Assembly: GCA_030035585.1 (NCBI GenBank)
Contig: CM057473.1
Location: 9,660,501-9,724,500, forward strand
Source: Dugong dugon
Lineage: Eukaryota; Chordata; Mammalia; Sirenia; Dugongidae
Reading direction: 5' to 3'
DNA length: 64,000 bases
Both the position numbers and the translations under genes were made by a program. The notes under the pieces were generated by a model. The model worked only from the letters and a program-made list of their open reading frames with translations. It searched no databases and had not been told where the DNA came from. Shown here one piece after another: positions 22,300 through 33,944 of this stretch. Positions within the stretch are counted from its first letter, which is position 1; every line of letters starts with the position of its first letter.

Positions 22300-22700
22300 A
22301 AGGAACATAGACCTCGCAGCCAGACTGTTTTCATTCAAGCTCTGGCTTTATAATTCACTACTGTGTGATCTTTGAAGGAGCCTTGGTGGCACAGTGGTTA
22401 GTCACTCAGCTGCTAGCCAAAAGGTCAGCAGTTCAAACCCACTGGCTGCTCTGTGGGATAAAGATGTGGCAGTCGGTTTCTGTAAAGATTACAGCCTTAG
22501 AAACCCTATGGGGCAGTTCTACTCTGTCCTATAGGGTGAATACGGGTCAGAATTGACTAAGTGGCAAGCGGTTATGTGATCTTTAAAGAGTCACCTGATG
22601 TCTTTAGCGTAAGATTTCTCCAGAGTGGAATGCAAATGATAGTAATTATCTTGCAGTTGATCTTACTCCTGTGAGGATTACACAAGATAAAAAATACTGA
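22300..22700 (+). mobile_element. MIR split by an AfroSINE
   Basis: The MIR-like core (cagccagactg, ttcaagctctggc, tgtgatc) runs up to 22377 and continues after 22588 (gagtcacctgatgtc, gtgaggattacac). Confidence 0.6.
22378..22574 (+). mobile_element. AfroSINE, long type, with clear target-site duplication
   Basis: A complete copy flanked by tgtgatctttgaag (22364-22377) and tgtgatctttaaag (22575-22588), a 14-bp duplication with one difference, within a MIR. Confidence 0.9.
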
Positions 22701-22734
22701 AATATGTTATTAAATTCAAACCTATTTACAGATA

Positions 22735-23800
22735 CGACCCTAGTCTTAAGTCATCCCTCCCTCAATCCTCCTTATCTCAGTAAATGGCTACTCAGTCCTT
22801 CTGTTGTTTAAGGCTAAAACTTTGGAGTCATCTTTGACACCTCATTTTCTTCCCACCCCACATTCATTGATCATCAAGTCCTGTCAGTTCAGCTTCCCAC
22901 ATATATGCAGAACTCAGTTGCCTCTCATCACCGCGATCACGACCACCCTAATCCAAGTGTGTCTAGTCTCTTGCCTGTACTAACACAGTAGCCTTCTAAC
23001 CGGTCTCCTGGCCCCTTGCCCCTCACAGTCTCTTCACAAAGCAAAGAGAGGCAAGCTTTTATTACAGAAATCAGATCACTGCTTGGAACCCTCCAAGAGC
23101 TTCTGTCTCCCTTAGAGTACTGTAAGTTACCCACTGCCATCGAGTTGATTCTGACTCACAGCAACCCTATAGGACAGAGTAAAACTGCCCTATGAGGTTT
23201 CCAAGGCTATAATCTTTACGGAAGCAGACTGCCATATCTTTCTCCCATGGAGAGACTGGTGGGTTCAAACCCCAGCCTTTTGGCTAGTAGCCTAGCATGT
23301 AACCACTGCCCCACCAGGGCTCCTTTTTTTGTAACTTATGAGGCACTAAAAGATTTGGCCCTTGCCCGTATTTGTGCCTCCTACCCTGTTCCCTTGTCTC
23401 ACTCTGCTCCAGCCCCACTGGAACTCTCAGTGTTCCTCAAACATGCTGAGTAGGCACCATTTTCCAGGGTGTTTGTGCAGGAAAAACTCTGCCTGGAACA
23501 GTCTTCCCAGATGGGTCAGCAGTACTTCCTCCAGAAATCTGTTAGGTCTCTGTCAGTTGTCAGCTCCCCAGAGAAGCATCCCTGGGTACCCTAATGAATA
23601 GACAGACCTATCCTTCATCCCTGACATCATCACTCTGTCTCGTTACCCTGTTCTGTATTTCTGCACAGCTCTTATCAGTTGATATCCCCACATATTTTGT
23701 TGAAGGGGGTGGGGTGGCGAGGGCCTGACAACCCCCACTAGAACATCACTTCCATGAGAACATGCTAGTGTGTATGAATGAATGTATTGCTTCAGGTCAA
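22735..23800 (+). mobile_element. L2 LINE 3' part
   Basis: The order of blocks fits the L2 3' end: aagtcctgtcagttcagc, tctcttgcctgtac, cactctgctccagcc, ctgcctggaacagtcttccc, cagagaagc and cttccatgagaaca. It is split by the SINE at 23127. Confidence 0.7.
23127..23323 (-). mobile_element. AfroSINE, long type, nested in L2
   Basis: A reverse copy from ccactgccatcgagttg to ccaccagggctcc followed by a T run. Confidence 0.88.
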
Positions 23801-23857
23801 GCCCTGTAGACTATGGAGATAGCTGTGAATCTCTTGCCCTGCCAGGCATACTTTCCA

Positions 23858-24255
23858 GTTGTTGTTGTTGGTTGCCGTCCAGTCAGCTCCAACTCATGGC
23901 AACCCTGTGTACAACAGAATGAAATGCTGCCCAGTTCTGCAGTCATTGGTGTGCTAGAGTCTTTCTTCATGATGTTTGGTACACTCAGGTCTGCTGTTGA
24001 GGCCACTGTGTGTTTTGAGTGCCTTCTACTTAGGGGCTCATCTTCCAGCACTATATCAGACAGTCTTCTGTTGTGATACATAAGGTTTTCATTGGCTAAT
24101 TTTCAGAAGCAGATCACCAGGCCTTTCTCCCTAGTGTGTTTTAGTCTGGAAGCTCCACTGAAACATGACCCCCGTGGGTGACCCTGCTGGTATTTTAAAT
24201 ACCAGTGGCATAGCTTCCAGTATCAAAGCAACAAGCAAGCCACCACAGTACAACA
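23858..24255 (-). mobile_element. RTE-tailed SINE-like element
   Basis: The - strand ends with the RTE tail (gacggcaaccaacaacaac side at 23858), and its body shares gtttcagtggagcttccag with the tRNA-Gly SINE at 2737. The tRNA head itself is not clear. Confidence 0.65.
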
Positions 24256-24431
24256 AACTGACAGATGGTGGTAGATACTTTATAATAGCTTTATGAAAAT
24301 CACTGTATTCATTTATGGTTGCTGCGAAATCTGGTTAATGTCTAGGATTTTAATGATACCAAGGAGGGTGTAAAGAAAATACAGAAATAATGTGATGAGA
24401 ATTATATTTTACTAACCAGAAAATAAAATAA

Positions 24432-24639
24432 AAACCCATTGCCAGTGAGTCCATTCCAACTCATGGCGACCCTATGTGTGTAAGAGTAGAACCATGCTCT
24501 ATAGGCTTTTCAGTGGCTGTGATCTTTCAGAAGTGGATTGCCAGACCTTTCTTCTGAGACACCTCTGGTTAGATTCAAACTGCCAACCTTCTGGTTAGTA
24601 GCTGAGTGTTTAACCGTTTGCATCTCCCAGGGACTTCCC
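24432..24639 (-). mobile_element. AfroSINE, CCCTGGGTGG type
   Basis: A reverse copy from acccattgccagtgagtcc to tctcccagggact. Confidence 0.88.
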
Positions 24640-24890
24640 ATATTTTACTAAGGCACAAAAACATCAATGCACTAATCCTCATACTTACCAGTGCCTTGCA
24701 AAACTCGATTTGAAGACATACTGCAATGCTGATAATCCCCACAGATTCTCATGAATATAAGACAGGCTCTAGCAATCAAGAAGAGAAAAAAACTCTCTTG
24801 CCCGAGTCCCTTACTCTTCATTCTTTATTTTCTTTGCACTTACTTGTTATCATTTTAAGTCTGGACATTAGCCAGCATTTATTTTAATGT

Positions 24891-25048
24891 AGCAGTCCTG
24901 GTGGTCCAGTGGTTAAGCATTCGCCTGCTAACCAAAAGGCTGGCAGTTTGAATCCACCAGCCGCTCCTTGGAAACCCAATGGGGCAGTTCTACTCCGTCC
25001 TATAGGGTCGCTGTGAGTCGAAATCAACTCAGTGGTGATGGGTTTGTA
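24891..25048 (+). mobile_element. AfroSINE, short type
   Basis: Head agtcctggtggtccag, clean short-form junction, ending gtgatgggtttg. Confidence 0.9.
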
Positions 25049-25114
25049 TGTCTGTTTTCATCTAAGTGAAAAAAGTATGACTGGCAGGGTGAGGGTTTCA
25101 CACTCGGTGGCATA

Positions 25115-25240
25115 GTGAAGGAGCGCAGATTAGGAGTCAAGAGTCCTGGCTTCTAACCCCAGTACTGCCACTGACTAGCTGTTGAGTGAACTTGTTCAAA
25201 TATTTTAATATGTTTTTAATACATCTAAGGTACATGTTGT
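25115..25240 (+). mobile_element. MIR fragment
   Basis: The MIR signature gattaggagtcaagagtcctgg then ctaaccccagtactgccact, a tRNA-like head and core. Confidence 0.65.
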
Positions 25241-25799
25241 CTCTGACACCCCTCCTGGCTTTGTTTGAGGCGATTGTACATTTGCATATCATCTGTTTAC
25301 GTTACGTACTTAAAATCTTCTAAGAAAGTCTAATCCATAATGTATTGCAAAAATAAAAACAAGAAATCAAGCTGGGCAGAATAAGCAACCTCTCCAGCAT
25401 TACATCTTGCTTTTTGTCGCTGTTAGACACTCTGACATTGGTAGTCACCATACATCAGATGCCTGGTGGGCCGGGGGCTTCCCTGTGGCTAAGTCCCTCT
25501 CCACCTCAGAGGGAGTGCTTGAACTGGGGGAACACACTTGGATTTTTATGTATGAATCAGTTGCCCCATAACTTCTTACCTTGAGCAAGAATTTGAAATG
25601 GGATAATTAAACTTACACTCATCTGGCAAACTCCACAAGCGATAGTGTCTCCATTTGGATAACTAAGAAAGTGAAGCCTATGGGGCCGTATTATGAAATC
25701 ACCTATAAAGGTAATTTATTTACTGGCAGAAGGGAACTCTCCCTCAGTGATATAGTTTCCTAGGTGCTTGACTAGCATTCCTGTCACAGCATTTCTCAC

Positions 25800-26005
25800 A
25801 GGCTCCTGGATCATGGTTGGTAAACTAGAGGGTCAGCAAAAGTGAGAGAAACCTTCAGTGAGGTGGACTGACACAATAGCTGAAGCAGTGGGCTTGAATA
25901 TACCGATGATCATGAAGATAGCAGAGGACCGGGCAGCATTTCGTCCTGTTATACATAAGGCCTCCATGAGTCAGAACCCGCTCGATGGCAACTCACTGCA
26001 GCAAA
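25800..26005 (+). mobile_element. RTE/BovB-type LINE 3' tail
   Basis: It contains the end of the RTE ORF (agagggtcagcaaaag) and the tail agaggaccgggcagc to gctcgatggcaac. It is truncated at its 5' side. Confidence 0.7.
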
Positions 26006-26284
26006 AACATGGATATTAGAGCTATTTATGCCTTCAGATATTTCCTTGAGCAGATAATGTACTGTTAGAGACCCTATCTTATTTGACGCCTTACTTGATC
26101 TACCATAATGCTTCATGGACCATGCTTTCGATTCAGGAAAATTTGCTAAGACATGCAAGATTCATTTTTTTCTCCTTTTTATGACGATATTAAGCTACCA
26201 TTATCCAGTTATAGAATTTTATCTTTCATTAGTGTCTTGCCCCAGGAAATCTGAAGTTCTAGTAGAAATGGAGGTCGAGTCTCT

Positions 26285-26485
26285 AGTCAAACAGATAATT
26301 AAATCCATGATTCCCACACTAGTCTGCACACTGGAGCAATCTGGGGAACTTCGACAGTACTATTGCTTATGTATCTTCCTGAAATCTGGTGATCGAATCG
26401 GTCTGGGGTGTGGCCTGGGCTTAGGGATTTTTGAAAGATCTCCTGGTGATTCTCACGTGCAGAGAAGTCTGAGAATGGTTCATTT
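26285..26485. mobile_element. MER5-like hAT relic
   Basis: ggtgtggcctgggc, then a ttttgaaagatctcctggtg segment and gattctcacgtgcagag resemble one arm of the near-palindromic MER5 elements. Confidence 0.45.
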
Positions 26486-26881
26486 AAAGAGTTCCATTAG
26501 ATTATATGAGGGTAGATTTTTATTACTTTTTGTTTACATGTATCTTATCTTGTGCCGAAAGACCATGAAGTGCTTTGTAAAGGTAATAGTATTTATTTGA
26601 TAAGGATGGTAGTGTTTGCATATAGCTTTAAATAAAGTTTATATACATTTAAAAAATAAGGGCAGGTTGCTAACATCATCCTAAGTTTGAACTCAATAAA
26701 GATGTATACGATATGATAGTCTAACTGTAATTTTATTTTGTCCTAAGTAAATTAATTTTAAAGCTAATTTTAAACAAATCGCTTAAATGCATTAAGACTT
26801 TGTATTAGGAAAAGGTAAGACTTTTAGAAACTCTATTTGTTCACTCATTTGTTAAGTGTTTACTTATTTTTCTTCTCCGCC

Positions 26882-26955
26882 CGTCTCTCTCTCTCTCTGC
26901 CTCTCTCTTTGTCTCTCTTTCTCTCTCCCATTTTCTCCCTGTTTGTCTCTCTCTT
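26882..26955. repeat. TC-rich tract before exon 8
   Basis: Mostly TC/CTCT repeats ending 22 bases before the exon 8 acceptor. It may act as an extended polypyrimidine tract; its antisense is an AG-rich false ORF. Confidence 0.85.
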
Positions 26956-26977
26956 CTGTGGACCTTTCTGCTTATAG

Positions 26978-27545
26978 TAAGGGTTACACAGACGTTGTGA
27001 GGATCCCAGAAGGGGCAACCCACATAAAAGTCCGACAGTTCAAAGCCAAAGACCAGACCAGATTCACTGCCTACTTAGCCCTGAAAAAGAAGAACGGTGA
27101 GTACCTTATCAATGGAAAGTACATGATCTCCACTTCAGAGACCATCATTGACATCAACGGGACAGTCATGAACTACAGCGGTTGGAGCCACAGGGACGAC
27201 TTCTTGCATGGGATGGGCTACTCAGCCACAAAGGAAATTCTTATAGTGCAGATTCTTGCGACAGATCCAACGAAAGCATTAGATGTCCGTTACAGTTTTT
27301 TTGTTCCCAAGAAGTCGACACAAAAAGTCAACTCTGTCCCTAGCCATGGCAGCAATAAAGTGGGGTCATACACATCACAGCCGCAGTGGGTGACGGGCCC
27401 GTGGCTAGCCTGTTCTAGGACCTGTGACACGGGCTGGCACACCAGGACGGTGCAGTGCCAGGATGGAAACCGGAAGCTAGCCAAGGGTTGTCTTCTGTCT
27501 CAGAGACCTTCTGCGTTTAAGCAGTGTTTGCTAAAGAAATGTTAG
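26978..27545 (+). CDS. ADAMTS5: ADAMTS5 exon 8: spacer, C-terminal TSP1 repeat and stop
   Basis: The last coding exon starts after CTGCTTATAG, completes the Ser codon and encodes residues 743-930 (188 aa) before TAG at 27543-27545. Residues 743 to about 874 form the Cys-free spacer, with KGYTDVVRIPEGATHIKV at its start and sequons NGT (802) and NYS (807). A short variable linker (about 852-874) precedes the C-terminal TSP1 repeat, WVTGPWLACSRTC to CLLKKC. ADAMTS5 has only these two TSP1 repeats, which separates it from longer paralogues. The spacer binds glycosaminoglycans and exosites on aggrecan. An upstream ATG at 26856 opens the frame through the intron, but that part is a TC-rich tract and intronic; the acceptor decides the start. 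Confidence 0.97.
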
Positions 27546-27981
27546 CCTGTGGTTATGAGCTGGTGCACAGACATAACGGGATAAGTCATCACTGACACTG
27601 CCGTGATGAGCAGAAGGTCCATCGAAAGCACAGAAAGTCATGCTTCAGTGTCACTGTCCACAAGAGTCAAATTATGGGCAGAATCTGCTCTCTGTGGCCA
27701 GAAGAAGCTGGACACTGCTTCATTTGACAATGGCAACCTTGGCATATAATAAGACTTGGGAGTTATTGAATCCCCTGGGCCTACAAGAATGAGAAAAACA
27801 CTGATGAATGTAGAATCAGGGGACCTTTGAAGATGGCAGAACAGTCTCCCCCTTGTCACCTACCTCTCACAAAATGTCTTTACAGACATGATGATCATTT
27901 TCACCCCTGATACACAGTAGCTTATTTTTACTGTTTGTAAATAACGTTCTCCCTCGGTATGTCACTTTATATCACTTGGTT

Positions 27982-28010
27982 CTATTAAAAAATTATATTT
28001 CTATTAAAAA
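27982..28010 (+). promoter_or_regulatory. Possible proximal polyadenylation signals (two ATTAAA)
   Basis: Two ATTAAA hexamers about 21 bases apart follow the stop codon by some 440 bases in an A/T-rich stretch. They could produce a short 3' UTR isoform lacking the microRNA sites. No downstream GU-rich element is strong enough to be sure. Confidence 0.25.
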
Positions 28011-28929
28011 AAGTCTTTGACCAAAGTAGGTCTGCAGCTGTTTCAAATTCTGGAAGTTTCCAGAAAGAGCTGCAGATGTTTACTGGAAATTAAGAAAATG
28101 CTGCTGTTTTAAGAAGATTTAGTACACTTTCTGACTACAGGAGATAAAATTTTAGTCAAATATCATTTTTGACAGCAGGCATCTTCTGAGAAGTTCTCAA
28201 AAGAAAGAGGATCTCTGTGTATCTAATCATTTAAATATGTACACGGGTCCATTTATTTAAACCCATTGACTGCCTGTATTTTTTTCAGGCAGACAACAAA
28301 ATTAATGCATAATTAAGATATAGACATAGTGCTTGCGCGTGTGTATGTTTTCGATGTTCAAGAGTATACAAATTAGTTTTTTTGTGTTAGAATTTAAAAG
28401 TAAGAACACACTATATTTCACTGTGTTTTCAATTTCTATGTTCACAATTGCTTTCTGTTTCTATGGCTCCCATCTGATATCGCACAAGGTGTACTATGCA
28501 TCCAAAACACACAGCAAAGAGCTCTCTGTCACGTTCGACACCTTCAACACTGGTATGCCTCTTACCAGCAAGCCTTTAAAATGTGTTTCAGTTTGTTTTG
28601 TTCAAGGGTTCTGTAAGACTTACAATGTTTTGTACCTTTTGTTGACTTAGTTTAATGGGAATATGAAAGCTCCCTTGGCAGTTAGCCATATCTATAAGTG
28701 GTTATTATTAATATTAATAAGACTGTTTCCACACCATAGGCAATAATTCCTTAAAACATTAAAAGAAAAAAAAAAATCAAGTCTATTGATATCGTACTAA
28801 ATTTTTTTCCCAATTGGAAAGCCATTTGGTTGTACCAGTGTTTGAGTGATGGAATGTGATGATCTTCCAGCAGTTTGTTACTTTTATTTCTATAGCCTGT
28901 TTAGGCAGGTTGTAAGTTTGAATAAAAAA

Positions 28930-29082
28930 CCTACTGCTGTCAAGTTAGTTCCAATTCATAGTGACCCTATAGGACAGAGTAGAACTACCCCATAGGGTTT
29001 CCATGGAGCGGTTGGTGGATTCGAACTGCTGACCTTATGGTTAATAGTCATAACTCTTAACCATTGCGCCACAAGGGCTCTA
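28930..29082 (-). mobile_element. AfroSINE, short type, in 3' UTR
   Basis: A reverse copy from ctactgctgtcaagttag to gcgccacaagggctct. If transcribed, the mRNA carries it antisense. An AATAAA at 28921 adjoins it. Confidence 0.88.
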
Positions 29083-29977
29083 AGTTTGAATAGATACTGA
29101 AAAATTTTTAGTATCGTGCATTAAAATATCTTTGTAGACAGTAAACTGCATCCCCTCATCCCGCATTTCAGAAACTCTAAGGTGTTTCATTGGGGACTTC
29201 TTTTATCTTGTGAAATATTATAAAGCCAATTATCGTTATAAAATTTTATAATAATCACGCCAAAGGTGCCTATTGTTAAAGATTTGCATGTAAGAGTGTT
29301 AGGGAACCATTGTTTGTGTTCCATTAAGCTCTGATAGTTTATTTTTATTACAAGATGTTTTAATATAAAAAAAACATTATGTAACTAATCTTTCTATATC
29401 CCATTTATTTTTATGAGCCAAGAGAATGGGTGTCTCACTATTTTAAGTATTTTCTTAAGAAATTATTTTGTAAAACAATTGTTTTACGGACCTAATAATC
29501 ATGCTTTGGATTTTCATCAACTGACTTTGCTTAAACATGGTCATTTTTCTGAACAAATTCTCAGAGAAATGAGGCCTCGCTGAGACTAAAAACCTCCGTC
29601 TGATGGGAGGTCACCAGACACCAAGGGCAAGGAGCAGAACAAATTGGTCAGAAAAAACAAACAAAACCAACCAAATAAATCAGCCATTTGACTGTGCAAA
29701 GGGAATTAATAGACAAGTCAACATTTACTTTTTTCTGTTTTGAAAATAACCCTAATTAGGTACTTCACATGCGACAAAAGTATCTTTTGTGATGGTATTC
29801 ACAACAACATTAAAAGAATCATTGGAGAGTAAAAATTTTTATATCCTTCCCTACTTCTCTGTACTGTATTCACAGATTTCTAAAATGATTTATCAGTGAT
29901 TCATTATGATTTTTTCCTCTAAAAATAATGGTTTTACATTTCTCATCAAAACAATTCTAGAGATCGTAGAACAAATA

Positions 29978-29985
29978 AACCACTA
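29978..29985 (+). promoter_or_regulatory. miR-140-5p 8-mer seed site in ADAMTS5 3' UTR
   Basis: AACCACTA is a perfect complement to miR-140-5p bases 2-8 plus the A opposite base 1. ADAMTS5 is a well-known cartilage target of miR-140, so the site is probably functional. An AATAAA overlaps just upstream (29974-29979). Confidence 0.6.
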
Positions 29986-32421
29986 TTCTATGCTTTTAAG
30001 GAGTTTTCTCTAGTTTTTCCCTCCTTTTTGAGTATCAGTAGGTTGACTAAGGAATATATGGCTAAACTCCTGAGAAAAATGCCACCGACTGAAAATTGAA
30101 ATTCAGAGAAATGGAATGTTCCGTAGCTATAAAAAATGAAGAGCAGAGGGAAAATTCTCTATAGCTCAATCTAATTCAACTCATTTGATTTTGGACTATG
30201 TCTTTTGCCTTCCCACGGTTACTTCTTGAATTAAAAATAATAATAATAATAATCTAGGATTCAGGATGCCATGGGCTCCTTCTTCAAAAAAAGAAGTTTT
30301 TTTCTGAAAATACTCAGGTTGATAAGAATGTAATCCCATTTATAAAAATAAACACTCCAGAGTGAGTTTCATTAAGTAAAAAGGGAGTCCAGAATAAAAC
30401 AGTATATATTTCTTCTAGAGTAGAAAACATCAAATTAGTTTATTCAATAAGTTTAACTTCCTTTGCCTTCCTGTGGAAACAGTTTTATCTCATTCAACTA
30501 AGAATTAAGGGATTAATCACAAGCAAAAATTTTAAAAAGTTGCAGCACTGAAAAAAAAAGTAATTTATTGTTTTTGCAACTGGTATGTGAATTTGTGTGA
30601 TAAAATTATTTATTCTTATTTAACAAAACTATTGAAAATTCTTCTATATTTAAAGTGTTCTGCTGTTGTCTGACTTTTTTAATTTATGCTTCATGTTTGT
30701 GTATAAAGTATACTTTGTGAGTTTACATCATATACAGCACTGGTTGCTTTTGTATTTTTTTTTTTTAAGAAAGCTTTCTGCATGAGACAAGTGTGTATAT
30801 ATTCCACATGTATCTTCATTGAGATACTAGTGTTTTCCTATCTATGGAAATTTCAAATTTAATCTTTTATGACCAGGAGTTCCCATTACTTGTTATGTTA
30901 GTAGGTCTATTAAGTCCCATTGACACTAATTTTTCTAAGTCACGGATAAGAAAAAAAACACTCTAGCAAACAAGGGCCAGGTTTTAAACTTTGGTACATA
31001 GATGGCCTAGAAGCTTCCCATAGAAGCCAAAACACTAGTAGGAATCAGGTCCACTCACTTCACTGATAAACTTGGACAAGGAGCTGTTTGATGAAACTTG
31101 TGTTGACATAGCCTCTCAGTGATGTAAATGACAACAAAACCAAATTTTTTTCTTGCTGCTTTAGAAACACCCTTTAGAATTAATATCGGTTGGTCTCTGG
31201 TGTTTGCAAAACTCTACAAAAGTCCTCAAACCACTTGGATTTATATGACTCTGATGCTAAACGTAGTCAAAACTGTTTCAACAAATACGAAGTGTTCATT
31301 GATAAGAGTGTGACTTTTTTGATCTCCTAATGAATCTCCTTGGGATGAGAACAGGACTCAGCAACCAGGGGAATCCCTGATAACATCAGCTGGCCTCTGA
31401 CTATGAGTTCTTAGTCTAGCTGCTCACGGCAATAAGCCACCATTGACGGGACCAGTCTCTGGTTCTCATGTTTGCTTCTTGATGCCATCTTTGTTCACAA
31501 GGCTTTTGTGATGGTTTAGATGAGAACAGCGGCCACATTCAGAAGTCCAAGACCTGTGCTAGGATCTAAAGTTCACTATTTGTGAAATGATTGAATTTAA
31601 TAATGAGGAAGTTTTGCTAATACCCTACAGATGAGTGTGAAATCTTTTCCAGCATGATTGGTGAATATTACTAATCCATTTATAATTAAACTTTAGGTCG
31701 TAAAAGTGCTTTGTATTTTTTTTTTTAATTTCAAAGCTACAAAGTAAAGGAAATAACCATGAGAACAGAGGTGATTATCTAGAGACAGTCATCATACTAG
31801 AACCAAGTTCAAGGTAATTTATCTTTTAGACATGCAGAAAACTAGTAGGCTTTCTCTATTATCTTTCTCATTTGCCAGCAGCTTGTAGTTTTAGGTTGTC
31901 AGACAGGTAGTTCGATTTAACTGACTAGTCCACTAAAACAATCTTCCTAATACTCTGTTAGCCTGAAATGCAGAAGTGGTTGACCAAGTCGTACCACCAT
32001 GCAACATGTCACTTTATAATGTACCCGTGTGTTCTACTCAATCTATGGCATGGTAACATGTTGGAATGCAAAACCATGTATCAGCCAGCCAACAACTGAG
32101 AATACAGTGTTCAGATCAGCAAACAATTCAGTCTGGCAGATGTCTTTCTGGGCTCCGCAGGTTTTGTGGAAAAGATAAAGGAGTGTGTTATTAGAAGATG
32201 TTGGTTTTAACAGACAATAAGACTGAGACACAAACTCTAGGTAGCCCAGTTCGCTGCCCCCTACCAATATACTAGCATTTTTGCAATATGTTTGCTGTTT
32301 GTGGTCCTTATTTCATGGCCCCACCAACTATCCACCTGGACTGCCATAAGTCAGATGAAAAAATAAATGGTGGCCATCATCCTAGAAGATACTGCCACAT
32401 CAGAGTGACCCAAAGTCCAAC

Positions 32422-32440
32422 ACTGTGAAGTAAACTGTGA
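32422..32440 (+). promoter_or_regulatory. Pair of miR-27 seed sites in distal 3' UTR
   Basis: ACTGTGAA at 32422-32429 (8-mer) and ACTGTGA at 32434-32440 (7-mer) match the miR-27a/b seed and start 12 nt apart. They lie just before an AATAAA at 32447, so transcripts ending there would keep both sites. The assignment rests on seed matching only. Confidence 0.35.
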
Positions 32441-32446
32441 TTTATA

Positions 32447-32452
32447 AATAAA
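32447..32452 (+). promoter_or_regulatory. Candidate polyadenylation signal AATAAA (distal, internal)
   Basis: AATAAA sits directly after the miR-27 site pair and is followed within 30 bases by a T-rich stretch. It is a plausible alternative transcript end about 4.9 kb after the stop codon. Confidence 0.3.
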
Positions 32453-32622
32453 GCAAGACTTGCTTTTTTCTTTTTTAATTGCACATTCAAGACAATTTTT
32501 ATAGAGGTGCTAACATCTTCCGTGATCAACTACCAAGTGTGGCATTCCTGAATGACTGATTTTCTTCTTCGTGATTTTACAGTTTGCAAGAAAGGAGTCT
32601 AAGTTTTCTGTCAAGACTAAAA

Positions 32623-32759
32623 CCTGTTGCCATCAAGTCGATTCCAACTCGTAGCGACCCCATAGGACAGAGTAGAACTGCACCATAGGGTTTCCAAAGA
32701 GCGGCGGGTGAATTCAAACTGCAGCCAAGCTCTTAACCACTGCACCACCAGGGCTCCTC
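32623..32759 (-). mobile_element. AfroSINE, short type, in distal 3' UTR
   Basis: A reverse copy (gttgccatcaagtcgattcc to ccaccagggctcct) lacking part of the anticodon-arm region. Confidence 0.88.
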
Positions 32760-33035
32760 TGTCAACACTGGGCACAACTTAATACTTGTCGTTCGGAAAA
32801 TAGGCACAACCAGTGGTCATTCTGATCAACAGAGTTCAGCGATCAGTGAAATAAACTACAGGTACATCTGGGCATGTTTAACGTGACATCAGAACTTGAA
32901 GAGTATCAGGCTGGGGTAGCAGACTTAAATGAGTCAGGTGCCCACGCTTACTAAGCCATCAGCATTCCCTTCAAACATTTGTGTCTGTTTGGTCCAGCTT
33001 TTTTTTTTTTTTGAGCTTTGCAGTGTTTTATGTCC

Positions 33036-33095
33036 GTGTTGCTGTTGTTAGTTACCATTGAGTCGCTTCTGACTCATGGCGACCCCATGTCTACA
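33036..33095 (-). mobile_element. RTE or SINE tail fragment
   Basis: ttgctgttgttagttaccat then gcttctgactcatggcgacc is the reverse complement of the common tail only. Confidence 0.55.
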
Positions 33096-33938
33096 GTAAG
33101 CACTTCACTACTCTATCTTGGCCTTTTCTGTAACAATCCACAACATATTGGAAACATTTCTACCTATACTGAGAGTATATTTAAGATAGAAGATCATACT
33201 GTGTGTGACTTTGTGAGGCTAAACTTTTTGGTTAAGCAATATACTCTTGGGGCGGTATTTTTGCATTACACACTCAGGCATGGCATAAACATTGTTGGTT
33301 CATCTTGCTACAGTTAGGGTTTGCCAACTACTGCTAAATATATTAATATGATGTATCAGCCAGAGAATCATGCACGTGCTTTGTAAATAGACCCCACAGA
33401 TAACTAAAGAGAAGGCAGAAATGTTCGCTTTGGCGTAAAGCAGTAGCACAAATACTTGATTGCTATGTGAGACCTTGAGTAAAATCAGGTAATAAAACCA
33501 ACTGGTTATAATCGGGATTTTTCAATCTTGAAAAGTATTTGCAAGGTGGAGTTAAAGACTGGTGATGTACAGACTGTATAAGAAGTAACGTGTAAGCTGC
33601 TTATGACTGTCAATTTTCAGGAGAGATGACATTTTTTCAGTAAATATGATGCAGTTGGAAAACCAAAAATCTTGGAAAACTAAGACGGGTCTTGTTTAAG
33701 TTGTCTCTTTAGCTTTGTCAAATGTCAAACCTGAATTAACTGTTGAAAGCATTATTGTGTCCTGCAGCCTGCATTCCACAACGGCTCTGTTATTCAGGTA
33801 AATGACTTGATGGAGCCTTTTGGGACCTAGATTATAATCTTTTTTCTTGAGGAAAAATATCCTGTTTTGTAAAGCATTTCTCTCTGTGCGACTTTAACCT
33901 GTAAAATTAAACATTGGTTTTGTGGCTTCAGTGGGCAT

Positions 33939-33944
33939 AATAAA
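33939..33944 (+). promoter_or_regulatory. Candidate terminal polyadenylation signal AATAAA
   Basis: AATAAA lies about 6.4 kb after the stop codon (6.1 kb without the two SINEs), with T/G-rich sequence (gtatgttttag, gttgtccgtttattg) 30-80 bases downstream. I choose it as the main 3' end because the length fits my recollection of the human transcript. Confidence 0.4.

Larger units (their letters stand above)
20265..26977 (+). other. ADAMTS5: ADAMTS5 intron 7 (6.7 kb)
   Basis: Repeat-rich. Unassigned stretches are 20265-20848, 21067-21480, 24256-24431, 24640-24890, 25241-25800 and 26486-26880, where I see no element. A 161-codon frame at 26115-26600 crosses an old hAT-type relic and is not a gene. 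Confidence 0.85.

Noticed and set aside
26115-26600. 161-codon open frame in intron 7
   Set aside because: It runs across an old MER5-like relic, is not flanked by good splice sites, and its translation is low-complexity hydrophobic with no family resemblance.
26856-26977. In-frame ATG upstream of exon 8 as a start codon
   Set aside because: The stretch is a TC-rich intronic tract; the AG at 26976-26977 restores the known frame and the expected Ser codon.
28333-28650. 105-codon frame after the stop codon
   Set aside because: It lies in the 3' UTR, lacks similarity to anything known to me, and has AT-rich composition like its surroundings.
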